This document shows positions 1 through 6,015 of a DNA stretch of 6,590 nt, one piece after another. Source of the stretch: Candidatus Aquidulcis sp. (GTDB lineage: Bacteria > Chloroflexota > Anaerolineae > Anaerolineales > E44-bin32); contig DYJB01000147.1 of NCBI GenBank assembly GCA_020723365.1, positions 1 to 6,590 on the forward strand. Reading direction: 5' to 3'. The notes beneath the pieces are model-generated. The model had not been told where the DNA came from, did no database searches, and worked only from the letters and a program-made list of their open reading frames with translations. The translations under genes and the position numbers were made by a program. Each line of letters begins with the position of its first letter. Within the stretch, counting starts at the first letter, position 1.

Positions 1-678
1 CTCATACATGTCGGCTGCAGCATCCGGGTCGGGGGCGGGCAGAATCCCCGCCGCCACACGCGCCTGCATCGGCGTCCCGCTTTCCAGCGTCAGCGCGTAG
101 AGCGACAGGTGCTCCGGCGTCAGGTCGAGCGCCCGATGCAGCGTGTCCTGCCATCCCCCGAGCGTCTGCCCCATGATCCCGTAGATCAGATCCAGGTTGA
201 GGTTGTCGAAACCGGCCTGCCGCGCCCAGGCCACCGCCTGCACCGCTTGCTCGAAAGTGTGCAGCCGGTCGAGCAGGGCCAGTTCACCCGGCTGAGCGGA
301 TTGCACGCCGAAGGACAGCCGGTTGACACCCAGGGTGCGCAGCGCCGCCAGATTCTCGGGGTCGACGGTCCCTGGATTGGCCTCCAGGCTGATCTCGCAA
401 TCGTCCGTCAGGGCGAAGGTGCGGCGCAGGCTGCCCAGAAGGCGAGCCAGCTGGGCGGCAGGCAAGAGCGACGGCGTCCCGCCGCCGAAGAAGACCGTCG
501 ATGCCTCCAGCCGGCCGAGGTCGGCGAGGGCGGCGGCCTGGCCAACCTGCTGGATCTCCGAAGCGAGGGCTTCCACGTACCCCGGCACGAGGCCTTCCAG
601 TCCGGCGTATGTGTTGAAATCGCAGTAGGCGCAACGCACTTTACAGAACGGGATGTGGAGGTAGATCCCGAGGGTCAT
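1..678 (-). CDS. hemW: HemW-type radical SAM haem chaperone (coproporphyrinogen III oxidase-like), N-terminal part
   Basis: Reading the minus strand from ATG at 678 gives 226 uninterrupted codons to the window edge; the rest of the gene (HemW is usually ~370-400 residues) lies to the left. The start MTLGIYLHIPFCKVRCAYCDF carries the radical SAM cluster motif CxxxCxxC at Cys12, Cys16 and Cys19. Phe21 follows where HemN has a fourth Cys, which favours HemW over the oxygen-independent oxidase HemN. Other family motifs are FFGGGTPS (63-70, SAM binding), EANPGT (99-104) and SFGVQS (122-127). NLDLIYG (161-167) and HLSLYALTLESGTPM (190-204) also fit. HemW members bind a 4Fe-4S cluster, SAM and haem and are thought to deliver haem to target proteins in the cytoplasm. 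One oddity is IMGQT (168-172) where LPGQT is usual. No Shine-Dalgarno sequence precedes the ATG. The family call is firm; the exact role rests on homology. Confidence 0.95.
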   Translation of the reverse strand, partial: MTLGIYLHIPFCKVRCAYCDFNTYAGLEGLVPGYVEALASEIQQVGQAAALADLGRLEASTVFFGGGTPSLLPAAQLARLLGSLRRTFALTDDCEISLEANPGTVDPENLAALRTLGVNRLSFGVQSAQPGELALLDRLHTFEQAVQAVAWARQAGFDNLNLDLIYGIMGQTLGGWQDTLHRALDLTPEHLSLYALTLESGTPMQARVAAGILPAPDPDAAADMYE

Positions 679-685
679 ATGTTGG

Positions 686-694
686 ATTCTAGCA
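686..694 (-). promoter_or_regulatory. Extended -10 promoter element for hemW, probably leaderless
   Basis: On the minus strand TGCTAGAAT (694 down to 686) matches the extended -10 consensus TGnTATAAT with one mismatch. Seven bases (685-679) separate it from the A of the hemW ATG at 678, so transcription would begin at or within a base of the start codon. The ATG also lacks a Shine-Dalgarno sequence. No convincing -35 hexamer is visible, as is common for extended -10 promoters. This is inferred from motif and spacing only. Confidence 0.5.
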
Positions 695-816
695 CCGTTG
701 TGCGTCACCTGTGGCAGCCGACAAGTCTGGGACTTCACATAACCACGATGGTGACGAGCACCCGCAGGCGAAGCGGACACAGAATCGCCATGGCTGGCAA
801 GGCCTCAAGCCTATCC

Positions 817-828
817 GGTGTAGAATCC
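817..828 (+). promoter_or_regulatory. Possible -10 element reading toward the hydrolase operon
   Basis: GGTGTAGAATCC at 817-828 contains TAGAAT (821-826), a one-mismatch -10 hexamer. It closely resembles GGTGCTAGAATCC in front of hemW on the other strand. It lacks the TGn extension and has no good -35 hexamer. If used, transcription would start near 833 and give a leader of ~540 bases before the ATG at 1376. It is weak evidence, resting mainly on the resemblance. Confidence 0.2.
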
Positions 829-844
829 TGCAGACCGCGATTGT

Positions 845-859
845 CCGTCGGTGCGACGG
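845..859. repeat. Inverted repeat, 6-bp perfect stem
   Basis: CCGTCG (845-850) and CGACGG (854-859) are perfect complements around a 3-base loop. It lies just before the G9 run and just after the possible -10 at 821. It could be a protein-binding palindrome or an RNA hairpin; short G/C-rich palindromes also arise by chance at this base composition. Confidence 0.4.
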
Positions 860-1045
860 GGTGGCCGGGGGGGGGAACCGCTGGCAGGCCGCCTCGGGCA
901 TGGTCCAGGAGACAACCGTGGCTGTGTCCCTTGTCCGGTCGTCAAAAGGCCCACATATGGCGTCCCGTCCCGCCTTCAGGGAGCCGGGGCCTGAGCTGGC
1001 GCGGGCTGCCTGCTCTGATCCGATCTCGCAGCCTGCGGGCGGAAG

Positions 1046-1092
1046 GGCTGGGCGAGTGCGGGAAGGCGGGTTGGGCCCGGGTTCGCACAGCC
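1046..1092. repeat. Nested inverted repeat in the leader region
   Basis: GTGCG (1056-1060) pairs with CGCAC (1084-1088), and directly outside it GGCT (1046-1049) pairs with AGCC (1089-1092), with a six-base bulge on the 5' side. The enclosed 23 bases are G-rich. It is a possible RNA stem but has no T-run and no known motif. Confidence 0.3.
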
Positions 1093-1134
1093 GTGCCATC
1101 TCCGCCTGGGCATGCGACGGTCCCTTGGACGCCG

Positions 1135-1151
1135 GGCGCCCATTGGGCGCC
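1135..1151. repeat. Perfect 7-bp hairpin in the operon leader
   Basis: GGCGCCC (1135-1141) and GGGCGCC (1145-1151) are perfect complements with loop ATT. GGCGCC is itself a palindrome, so the arms are also near-direct repeats. No T-run follows, so it is not an obvious intrinsic terminator. It lies ~225 bases before the hydrolase start. Confidence 0.5.
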
Positions 1152-1189
1152 TAGTCCGGCCAGATTCCATCGGTCCCCTTCGATCTAGC

Positions 1190-1230
1190 GGGCGCCGGGA
1201 GCCGCCCTTCTGCGGGAAGGCTCCCTGCCC
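1190..1230. repeat. Long imperfect hairpin in the operon leader
   Basis: GGGAGCC (1197-1203) pairs perfectly with GGCTCCC (1219-1225), and GGGC (1190-1193) with GCCC (1227-1230) extends the stem across a small asymmetric bulge. A short CCC/GGG pairing is possible inside the 15-base apical part. This is the strongest structure in the region. The next bases are not T-rich, so it is more likely a leader structure or binding site than a terminator. Confidence 0.5.
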
Positions 1231-1365
1231 CAGACAATCCATCGCATCGCTCTGACAGTAGCGGATGGGGGATAGGCCACCGGCAGTCCCCCTTCCGGAC
1301 GGCAATCCCGGGCGCCGAAGGAGCCACGCCAAGGCGGGCAACTCGTTGTCCCGGATCGCCTGGAC

Positions 1366-1370
1366 AGGAC
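1366..1370 (+). promoter_or_regulatory. Ribosome binding site that fixes the hydrolase start
   Basis: AGGAC at 1366-1370 (core AGGA at 1366-1369) lies six bases before the ATG at 1376. An earlier in-frame ATG at 1265 has no comparable site and would add 37 Arg/Pro/Gly-rich residues, so 1376 is preferred. Confidence 0.6.
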
Positions 1371-1375
1371 ACATC

Positions 1376-2500
1376 ATGGGCACAGACACGCCTCCATCTT
1401 CGGACAGCACCCTCCGTCCACCCACGGACCGACTTCCCCTCGTTCGGTTGGAGGGCTCGCACGGCGAGATGGGCCTGCAGCTCGGCCGCCACCGCGCGGC
1501 GCAGGTCAACGCCATGATCGAGATGTACCGCCGGCTGTTTGCCGAGGCCAGCGTTGAGCTTGGGATCGACAACTGGCAGGAAGCCATCCTCCACGCCCAC
1601 AAGTACCTGCCTTTCGCCGAGGAAAGCACCCCACAGTACGTGGAGGAGATGCGCGGTATCGCCGAAGGCGCCGGGGCACCCTTCGATGACATCCTGGTCC
1701 TCAACTGCATGGAGGCGATCACGTCCGATGCGCTCCACCTGGGCTGCACCAGCCTGGCCGTCGGCCCCGAGGTTACCGCGGGCGGGTCGGTCCTGATCGG
1801 ACACAATGAAGACTGGATCCCGGAAGATATCCACAACGTCTTCGTCGTCCACGCCCGGCCCGAGGAGGAGCCCGCCTACCTGGCGATCACCTACGGCGGC
1901 TTGCTCCCCAACATCGGGTTCAACGCCTGCGGAATCGCACAATGCTGCGACTCGGTCTACCCGTCCGACGCCCGGGTGGGCGTGCCTCGCATCCTGGTGG
2001 CGCGCGGCGTGTTGGCCGCCCGAACGCTCAGCGACGCCATCCGCGCCGCCTCCAACCGGAATCGCGATGCGGGCTACAACCACCTGATCGCTCATGAGAG
2101 CGGCGAGATGTACAACGTCGAGGTCTCCGCACGGCGATTCGAGATGCTGCCCTCGGACGACGGCACGGTGGCCCACGCCAATCACTACCTGCATCCCAGC
2201 ATGCAGGCGATCGAAAAGAACAGCGGCGACCTGATCAACTCGCGCGTGCGGCTCAACCGCGCCCGGCACCTGATCGCCGCCCGGCGGGGAAGCCTCGACC
2301 AGGCTGCCATCCAGGCGATCCTGGCGGACCACATGAACTACCCGCAATCGATCTGCAATCACATCGTCGAGGACGACACGCCGCTGGATCGCCAGCAAAC
2401 CATCGCCTCCCTGATCATCGACCTCTCCGCGCGCACGATGCTCGTGAGCTGGGGAACGCCGTGCAGCAACGAGTTCTTCGCCTACACGCTGGAGCCATGA
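1376..2500 (+). CDS. C45-family Ntn hydrolase (penicillin acyltransferase-like amidase/acyltransferase)
   Basis: The 374-residue protein resembles the acyl-CoA:6-aminopenicillanic acid acyltransferase family (peptidase C45). These are synthesised as precursors that cut themselves before a Cys, which then becomes the N-terminal nucleophile. Here LGCTSLAV places the expected cut between Gly123 and Cys124, giving chains of 123 and 251 residues. Other family motifs are GHNEDW (142-147), NIGFNACGIA after the first strands, HANHYL with Asn269 (likely oxyanion side chain), and SRVRLNR (289-295). No signal peptide or membrane segment is seen, so it is probably cytoplasmic. Members cleave or form amide bonds of acylated amines, peptides or beta-lactam precursors; the substrate here is unknown. 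It is the first gene of a probable three-gene operon, 86 bases before the S9 peptidase. Start chosen from the ribosome binding site at 1366; an alternative start is 1265. The family is confident, the activity not. Confidence 0.92.
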   Translation: MGTDTPPSSDSTLRPPTDRLPLVRLEGSHGEMGLQLGRHRAAQVNAMIEMYRRLFAEASVELGIDNWQEAILHAHKYLPFAEESTPQYVEEMRGIAEGAGAPFDDILVLNCMEAITSDALHLGCTSLAVGPEVTAGGSVLIGHNEDWIPEDIHNVFVVHARPEEEPAYLAITYGGLLPNIGFNACGIAQCCDSVYPSDARVGVPRILVARGVLAARTLSDAIRAASNRNRDAGYNHLIAHESGEMYNVEVSARRFEMLPSDDGTVAHANHYLHPSMQAIEKNSGDLINSRVRLNRARHLIAARRGSLDQAAIQAILADHMNYPQSICNHIVEDDTPLDRQQTIASLIIDLSARTMLVSWGTPCSNEFFAYTLEP

Positions 2501-2534
2501 GATCCTCGGCGCGAGTCCGCAGGGAACCTCCGGG

Positions 2535-2562
2535 GCTGCCCGCCTCGGCCAGCCTGGGCGGC
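2535..2562. repeat. Possible intercistronic hairpin
   Basis: GCTGCCC (2535-2541) can pair with GGGCGGC (2556-2562) as RNA, with one G-U pair and a 14-base loop. It sits in the 86-base gap between the C45 hydrolase and S9 peptidase genes. No T-run follows, so it would not end transcription; it could affect message stability. Confidence 0.25.
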
Positions 2563-2573
2563 ACGCCGATGGA

Positions 2574-2578
2574 AGGAG
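2574..2578 (+). promoter_or_regulatory. Ribosome binding site of the S9 peptidase gene
   Basis: AGGAG at 2574-2578, inside GGAAGGAGAG, lies eight bases before the ATG at 2587. It is a strong match that settles the start. Confidence 0.8.
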
Positions 2579-2586
2579 AGTGACCC

Positions 2587-4434
2587 ATGCTTCGTGAGCT
2601 CGAGAGCAAGGGTCTGTATGAGCGCAGCGGGTGGCCGGCGCAGGTCCGCCCCGACGTCAAGCCGCCGCACGGCTGGAGCCTGCCGCTGATCACGTCCGTC
2701 GGCCGGCCGCGCAGCCACTGCCTCTCACCGGATGGCCGGACGATTGCCTTCCTGTGGGACCGGGGCGACGCCTCCAACCTGTACGTCATGCCGACCGGGG
2801 GCGGCTGGCCCATGCGGATCACGCCCGACCGGGAGCCCCGTCCCTACTGGTTTGATGATGCGCCCCAGTGGTCGCCCGACGGGCGCTTCCTGGCCTTCAC
2901 CGACCGCGATCACGTCTGGATCGTGCCCGTCGATGGCGGTCTCCCGCGCAAGGTGACAAGCTTCACCACCCACGCCGATATCCCGCGCTGGATGCCCGAC
3001 AACTACCAGTTGCTGGTCACCGTCGAGCGGGACGACCGGACGCGGATCCTGCTCACCGACCGGGACGGTTCCTGGCCGCGCCCCGTCAGCGAGGGCCCCG
3101 GCCACGATTTCAGTCCTCAGGCTTCGCCGGATGGCCGCTACGTCGCCTACCTTCACGGCCCGCTGGAGGACCTGGATCGTTCCGACCTCATGCTGGCCGA
3201 CCTGGAGACCGGGATGGTCCGCGCGCTGACGGGGTCGCCCGGCCGTGAGGATTCGGCTCCGGACTGGTCGCCCGATGGCCGCTACCTGGCCTTCACCTCC
3301 GAGCGCCCCGGCTTCAACGAGCTCTTCCTGATCGATCTCTCCACCGGCGGCGAACGTCAGGTCACGCGGCTCGGCTACGACGTCGAAGAGCACGCCTGGT
3401 CCCCGGACGGGACGCGCATCGTCTGCACCGTCAACCGCGAGGCGGCCCTGGATCTCGCCGTCGTGTCGGTCGCCTCCGGCCAGGTCGATTACCTGCGCTC
3501 ACCGGGGGGCGTCCATCGACGGCCGCAGTGGCTGGCCGACCAGCGCAGCGTGAGCTTCGAGTACGAGGACCCGCGCACGCCGGCCGACCTGTACCGGATC
3601 GACGGGGAGACCCGCCAGGTCACGCAGCTGACGTTCAGCAACCCTCCCGCCCTGGCGGCCCTCAACCTGGTGACGCCGGAACTGGTGCGCTACCGCAGCT
3701 TCGACGGACTGGAGATCCCGGCCGTCCTGTACCGGCCGAGCAGGCCGAACGGCGCGGCGATCCTCTACCCGCACGGTGGACCGACGTCGCAGTACACGCT
3801 CGAATGGGACATCTGGGCGCAGTACATGGTGGCCAAGGGCTACACCTGGCTGGCGCCCAACTTCCGCGGCAGCACCGGTTACGGCCTGGAGTTTGAACGC
3901 GCCAACCACAGCGTCTGGGGTGTCGACGACACGAAGGACTGCCTTGCCGGCGCCGAGTACCTCGCCGGGATGCGCGGGATGGACGGGCAGCGGCTGGCGA
4001 TCTACGGCGCCAGCTACGGAAGCTATCTGGTGGTCTGCGCCCTCGCCGCCGATCCTCCCGGCCGGTTCGCCTGCGGCGTCGCCAAGTACGGGGACTGCAA
4101 CATCCTCACCTCCTGGGCGCAAGGGGATCGCTCCACGCGCGAGGATCTCGAGCGCATGATGGGGCACCCGACCTCCGACCGGAACGGCTATCGGGTGGGG
4201 TCGCCCGTCACGCGCGTCGCCAATATCCAGGCACCGCTGCTGATCGTGCACGGACTCCTGGACCCGATCGTCCACCCTCTCCAATCGCAGGAGCTCGTCG
4301 AGGCTCTCAAGCGCGAGAAGAAGACCTTTGAGTACAAGGCCTACCCGGACGAAGGCCACGGGCTTCTCCTGCGCAAGAACCAGCTCGATTTCTACGCCAT
4401 GATGGAGCGTTTCATCGATTGGTACCTGCTCTAG
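2587..4434 (+). CDS. S9 family (prolyl oligopeptidase/acylaminoacyl-peptidase type) serine peptidase
   Basis: The 615-residue protein has the two-part S9C layout. The N-terminal part holds beta-propeller repeats of the PD40/TolB type: SPDGR-like motifs start at residues 47, 96, 180, 228 and 272, with a degenerate WMPDN at 135, giving a regular spacing of about 40-50. The alpha/beta-hydrolase domain (about 380-615) carries HGGP (396-399, oxyanion region) and NFRGSTGYG (425-433, a hallmark of this subfamily). The nucleophile elbow GASYG has Ser476, with Asp559 in HGLLDPIV and His591 in PDEGHG completing the triad. All catalytic residues are present and the length is normal. With no signal peptide, it should act in the cytoplasm on short peptides or acylated peptides that can pass the propeller. 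It lies between two other amide-bond hydrolases and upstream of a peptide-binding lipoprotein, which suggests processing of imported peptides. The family is certain; exo- versus oligopeptidase preference is not. Confidence 0.95.
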   Translation: MLRELESKGLYERSGWPAQVRPDVKPPHGWSLPLITSVGRPRSHCLSPDGRTIAFLWDRGDASNLYVMPTGGGWPMRITPDREPRPYWFDDAPQWSPDGRFLAFTDRDHVWIVPVDGGLPRKVTSFTTHADIPRWMPDNYQLLVTVERDDRTRILLTDRDGSWPRPVSEGPGHDFSPQASPDGRYVAYLHGPLEDLDRSDLMLADLETGMVRALTGSPGREDSAPDWSPDGRYLAFTSERPGFNELFLIDLSTGGERQVTRLGYDVEEHAWSPDGTRIVCTVNREAALDLAVVSVASGQVDYLRSPGGVHRRPQWLADQRSVSFEYEDPRTPADLYRIDGETRQVTQLTFSNPPALAALNLVTPELVRYRSFDGLEIPAVLYRPSRPNGAAILYPHGGPTSQYTLEWDIWAQYMVAKGYTWLAPNFRGSTGYGLEFERANHSVWGVDDTKDCLAGAEYLAGMRGMDGQRLAIYGASYGSYLVVCALAADPPGRFACGVAKYGDCNILTSWAQGDRSTREDLERMMGHPTSDRNGYRVGSPVTRVANIQAPLLIVHGLLDPIVHPLQSQELVEALKREKKTFEYKAYPDEGHGLLLRKNQLDFYAMMERFIDWYLL

Positions 4435-4440
4435 CCCTGG

Positions 4441-4504
4441 CGGCCTCCCGGCCGAGCGGGGCGTCCGGTCGAAGCCTGCCGCTGCCCACTCGGGCGGAGA
4501 GCGG
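4441..4504. repeat. Two hairpins between the S9 peptidase and creatininase-like genes
   Basis: CGGCC (4441-4445) pairs with GGCCG (4450-4454) around TCCC. Further on, CCGCT (4479-4483) pairs with AGCGG (4500-4504) and, stacked inside it, GCCC (4484-4487) pairs with GGGC (4492-4495) with a four-base bulge. The second ends five bases before the next Shine-Dalgarno. No T-run follows either. They may stabilise or punctuate the polycistronic message rather than stop it. Confidence 0.35.
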
Positions 4505-4509
4505 GGCTC

Positions 4510-4515
4510 AGGAGG
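4510..4515 (+). promoter_or_regulatory. Ribosome binding site that decides the creatininase-like start
   Basis: AGGAGG at 4510-4515 is seven bases before ATG at 4523. A GTG two codons earlier (4517) is in frame but sits almost on top of the Shine-Dalgarno, so 4523 is chosen. Confidence 0.8.
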
Positions 4516-4522
4516 GGTGCTC

Positions 4523-5683
4523 ATGAAGACGGTAGCCTACGCGGATCTGACCTACCCGGAGATCGCTGCGCTGCCTCGCGAGGCCACGCTGGCCATCCCC
4601 CTCGGCGCGGGCCCGTACGACCTGGACGATATCGGGCGCCGATTGAAGTCGGAGCTGCTGGTCGTCCTGCCCGGCATTCCCTTCGGTTTCCCGGACGCCG
4701 GCCCGGGGATTCTGGCCGGCCTGGGGGTGGGCCGAGGCGTCTTTCGGCGCGTTCTCCTTGGCATTCAGCGTGAGTTGGTCAAGCAGGGATTCAAGAACGT
4801 CGTCTTGCTGGATGGCCACAATGCCCGCCAGCTCTTGAGCACGGATGCATTCCATCTGGTGGAAGCGGAGATGGATGGCGCCCCCGCGCAGCAGGCAGCT
4901 GCGCCCTCGCCAACTCCGCCCTCGCTCAACCTGGCGGGGCAGATCGTCGTCGTCACCGTCGGGCATACTGAACAGCACGGTCTGCACCTGCCGCTCTCGA
5001 CGGATACGATCATCGTCCAGGCCATCGCCGACGGCATCGCCTCGGCTGCGCCGGATGGCGTGGTTTGCCTCCCGGCGTGGCCCTACGGCGTGAGCACGCA
5101 CACGCGCCAGTTCCCGGGGACCCTCAATCTCGGCGGCCGCGTCTTCGAGGACTTCTTCCTGGCGGTCGTCGCACGCCTCGTCCAGCTCAAGGCCGAGATG
5201 GTCTTCTTCTCAAACGGTCACGGCGGCAACCACTCCTTCCTGGTCAACGTCGTCAAGCACGCCGGCGAGCAATGGCCCGGAGCCTTTGTTGCGACCGAGT
5301 TCCTGCACACGACCGGTCCGGAACTGCAGGCACTCCGCTCATCCCCGCGGGGTGGGATGGGGCACGGGTGCGAGCTCGAGACCAGCTACCTGCTCCACCT
5401 GCGACCCGACCTGGTTCACATGGACCGGGCGCGGCCGGAAACGGATTTCATCAGCACCCCCAACTTCTACATGGACTGGATCGAGGGCGGTCGCCTGATC
5501 GCCAACCCGCCCTGGACGGATGACACGCGGACCGGCATCTACGGCGATCCGACGTCCGCCACGCCCGAGAAGGGCGCCCGGTGGCTGCAGGCGGCCGTGG
5601 CGGAGAAGGTCGAGCTGCTCGCGGAGGTGCGCGACCAGCACGCGCGCCGCAAGGCTCACCGCGCCGGCCAGCCGGTCGCATGA
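4523..5683 (+). CDS. Creatininase-family amidohydrolase with an extra degenerate N-terminal half-domain
   Basis: This is a 386-residue protein, while creatininase-family enzymes are usually about 240-270. The part from ~136 onward is a typical catalytic domain. GHTEQHGLHLPLSTD (147-161) supplies Glu150, His152 and Asp161, and NGHGGNH (231-237) supplies His233. GHGCELETS (280-288) supplies Glu284 and Glu286, and FPGTLNL precedes the second helix. These fit the divalent-metal site of the family, whose members open cyclic amides or cleave amides (creatininase, FAPy-type deformylases, the mycofactocin peptidase MftE). Residues 1-117 resemble the same N-terminal half again: MKTVAYADLTYPEIAALP is a classic creatininase beginning and LLDGHN (95-100) aligns with the NGHGGN strand. 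The Glu-His-Asp metal motif is missing there, where PLGAGPYDLDD is found instead. An Ala/Pro linker (about 118-135) joins the halves. No signal peptide. Likely co-transcribed with the S9 gene 88 bases upstream. The substrate is unknown. Confidence 0.9.
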   Translation: MKTVAYADLTYPEIAALPREATLAIPLGAGPYDLDDIGRRLKSELLVVLPGIPFGFPDAGPGILAGLGVGRGVFRRVLLGIQRELVKQGFKNVVLLDGHNARQLLSTDAFHLVEAEMDGAPAQQAAAPSPTPPSLNLAGQIVVVTVGHTEQHGLHLPLSTDTIIVQAIADGIASAAPDGVVCLPAWPYGVSTHTRQFPGTLNLGGRVFEDFFLAVVARLVQLKAEMVFFSNGHGGNHSFLVNVVKHAGEQWPGAFVATEFLHTTGPELQALRSSPRGGMGHGCELETSYLLHLRPDLVHMDRARPETDFISTPNFYMDWIEGGRLIANPPWTDDTRTGIYGDPTSATPEKGARWLQAAVAEKVELLAEVRDQHARRKAHRAGQPVA

Positions 5684-5684
5684 C

Positions 5685-5725
5685 GCCGGCCGGACACGGG
5701 CCTGCCCGTGTTTCTGGTTGCCGGC
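5685..5725 (+). terminator. Terminator-like hairpin after the creatininase-like gene
   Basis: ACACGGGC (5694-5701) and GCCCGTGT (5704-5711) are perfect 8-base complements, and TTTCT (5711-5715) overlaps and follows the 3' arm. GCCGGC at 5685-5690 and 5720-5725 could close an outer stem. It begins two bases after the TGA stop. The T-run is short and broken, so termination may be partial, possibly leaving read-through to the transport gene. Confidence 0.5.
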
Positions 5726-5747
5726 CTCGAAGAGCACCCGCCCTCTC

Positions 5748-5764
5748 CCGGGGGATTCCCCCGG
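5748..5764. repeat. Perfect 7-bp G/C hairpin
   Basis: CCGGGGG (5748-5754) and CCCCCGG (5758-5764) are exact complements around ATT. No T-run follows. It could be a second element of the transcription stop region or a binding palindrome. Confidence 0.45.
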
Positions 5765-5809
5765 ACCCCAAGGGGTAGACCTCCGTGGCCTGGAGCGCGC
5801 CGTCCCCAT

Positions 5810-5838
5810 TTGACTCTCCTTCGCTTAGATGCCAGACT
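5810..5838 (+). promoter_or_regulatory. Candidate promoter for the substrate-binding protein gene
   Basis: TTGACT (5810-5815) matches the -35 consensus with one mismatch. Seventeen bases later CAGACT (5833-5838) keeps A at position 2, A at 4 and T at 6 of the -10 hexamer but is otherwise poor. Position after the hairpins and before the gene fits. The start of transcription would leave a leader of ~180 bases. Confidence 0.3.
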
Positions 5839-6010
5839 CCTGCGGCCGCATGGAGAGATACCGGACGGTCCGCGACTGCAGCTGGCAGTAGGCCGGCTCC
5901 CCGCGCAGTCCGTCTCCCAGCCCTGGTTCCGGACCTGGACAGACCGGCCAGGCCCTGCGCCGGCCGGGCTGCGCAGCCAACAGCGATCCACCGCCACTTT
6001 GAAACTGGAG

Positions 6011-6015
6011 AGGAG
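6011..6015 (+). promoter_or_regulatory. Ribosome binding site of the substrate-binding protein gene
   Basis: AGGAG at 6011-6015, within the purine tract GGAGAGGAGAGA, lies eight bases before the ATG at 6024 and fixes the start. Confidence 0.8.

Larger units (their letters stand above)
679..1375. other. Divergent intergenic region, no convincing gene
   Basis: This ~700-base stretch separates hemW (minus) from the hydrolase gene (plus). Open frames cross it on both strands, but their translations are rich in Arg, Pro, Cys and Ser, show no domain pattern, and lack good ribosome binding sites. I treat them as chance frames of G+C-rich DNA. I found no tRNA, RNase P, tmRNA or recognisable riboswitch consensus. 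It does hold several perfect inverted repeats (listed separately), a run of nine G at 867-875, and possible promoter elements near both ends. It probably contains the promoter and a long untranslated leader for the downstream operon. Confidence 0.65.

Noticed and set aside
1079..1092. GGGTTCG reminiscent of a tRNA T-arm
   Set aside because: The flanking bases do not form the T-stem, and no acceptor, D or anticodon arm can be drawn around it.
1102..1112. CCGCCTGGGCA, which resembles a conserved segment I associate with ZTP (pfl) riboswitches
   Set aside because: The other conserved blocks of that riboswitch are not visible upstream, and the downstream genes are not purine or one-carbon genes. 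Treated as a chance match; an Rfam scan would settle it.
711..1154. A 147-codon open frame in the divergent region (plus), and a 136-codon one on the minus strand (689-1099)
   Set aside because: No good Shine-Dalgarno and no recognisable family. They overlap each other and hairpin-rich DNA, so they are best explained as chance frames.
109..1188. A 359-codon open frame on the plus strand crossing hemW and the intergenic region
   Set aside because: Its first half is antisense to hemW and its second half runs into non-coding DNA. There is no domain pattern, and the composition is Arg/Gly/Pro/Ser-rich.
1151..2398. A 415-codon open frame on the minus strand opposite the C45 hydrolase
   Set aside because: It mirrors the codon pattern of the plus-strand gene, which has clear family motifs and a ribosome binding site. 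The translation is Val/Gly/Asp/Arg-rich with no recognisable domain, as expected for an antisense shadow in G+C-rich DNA.
3499..4524. A 341-codon open frame on the minus strand opposite the S9 peptidase
   Set aside because: It overlaps the hydrolase domain with its intact catalytic triad and shows only low-complexity antisense composition.
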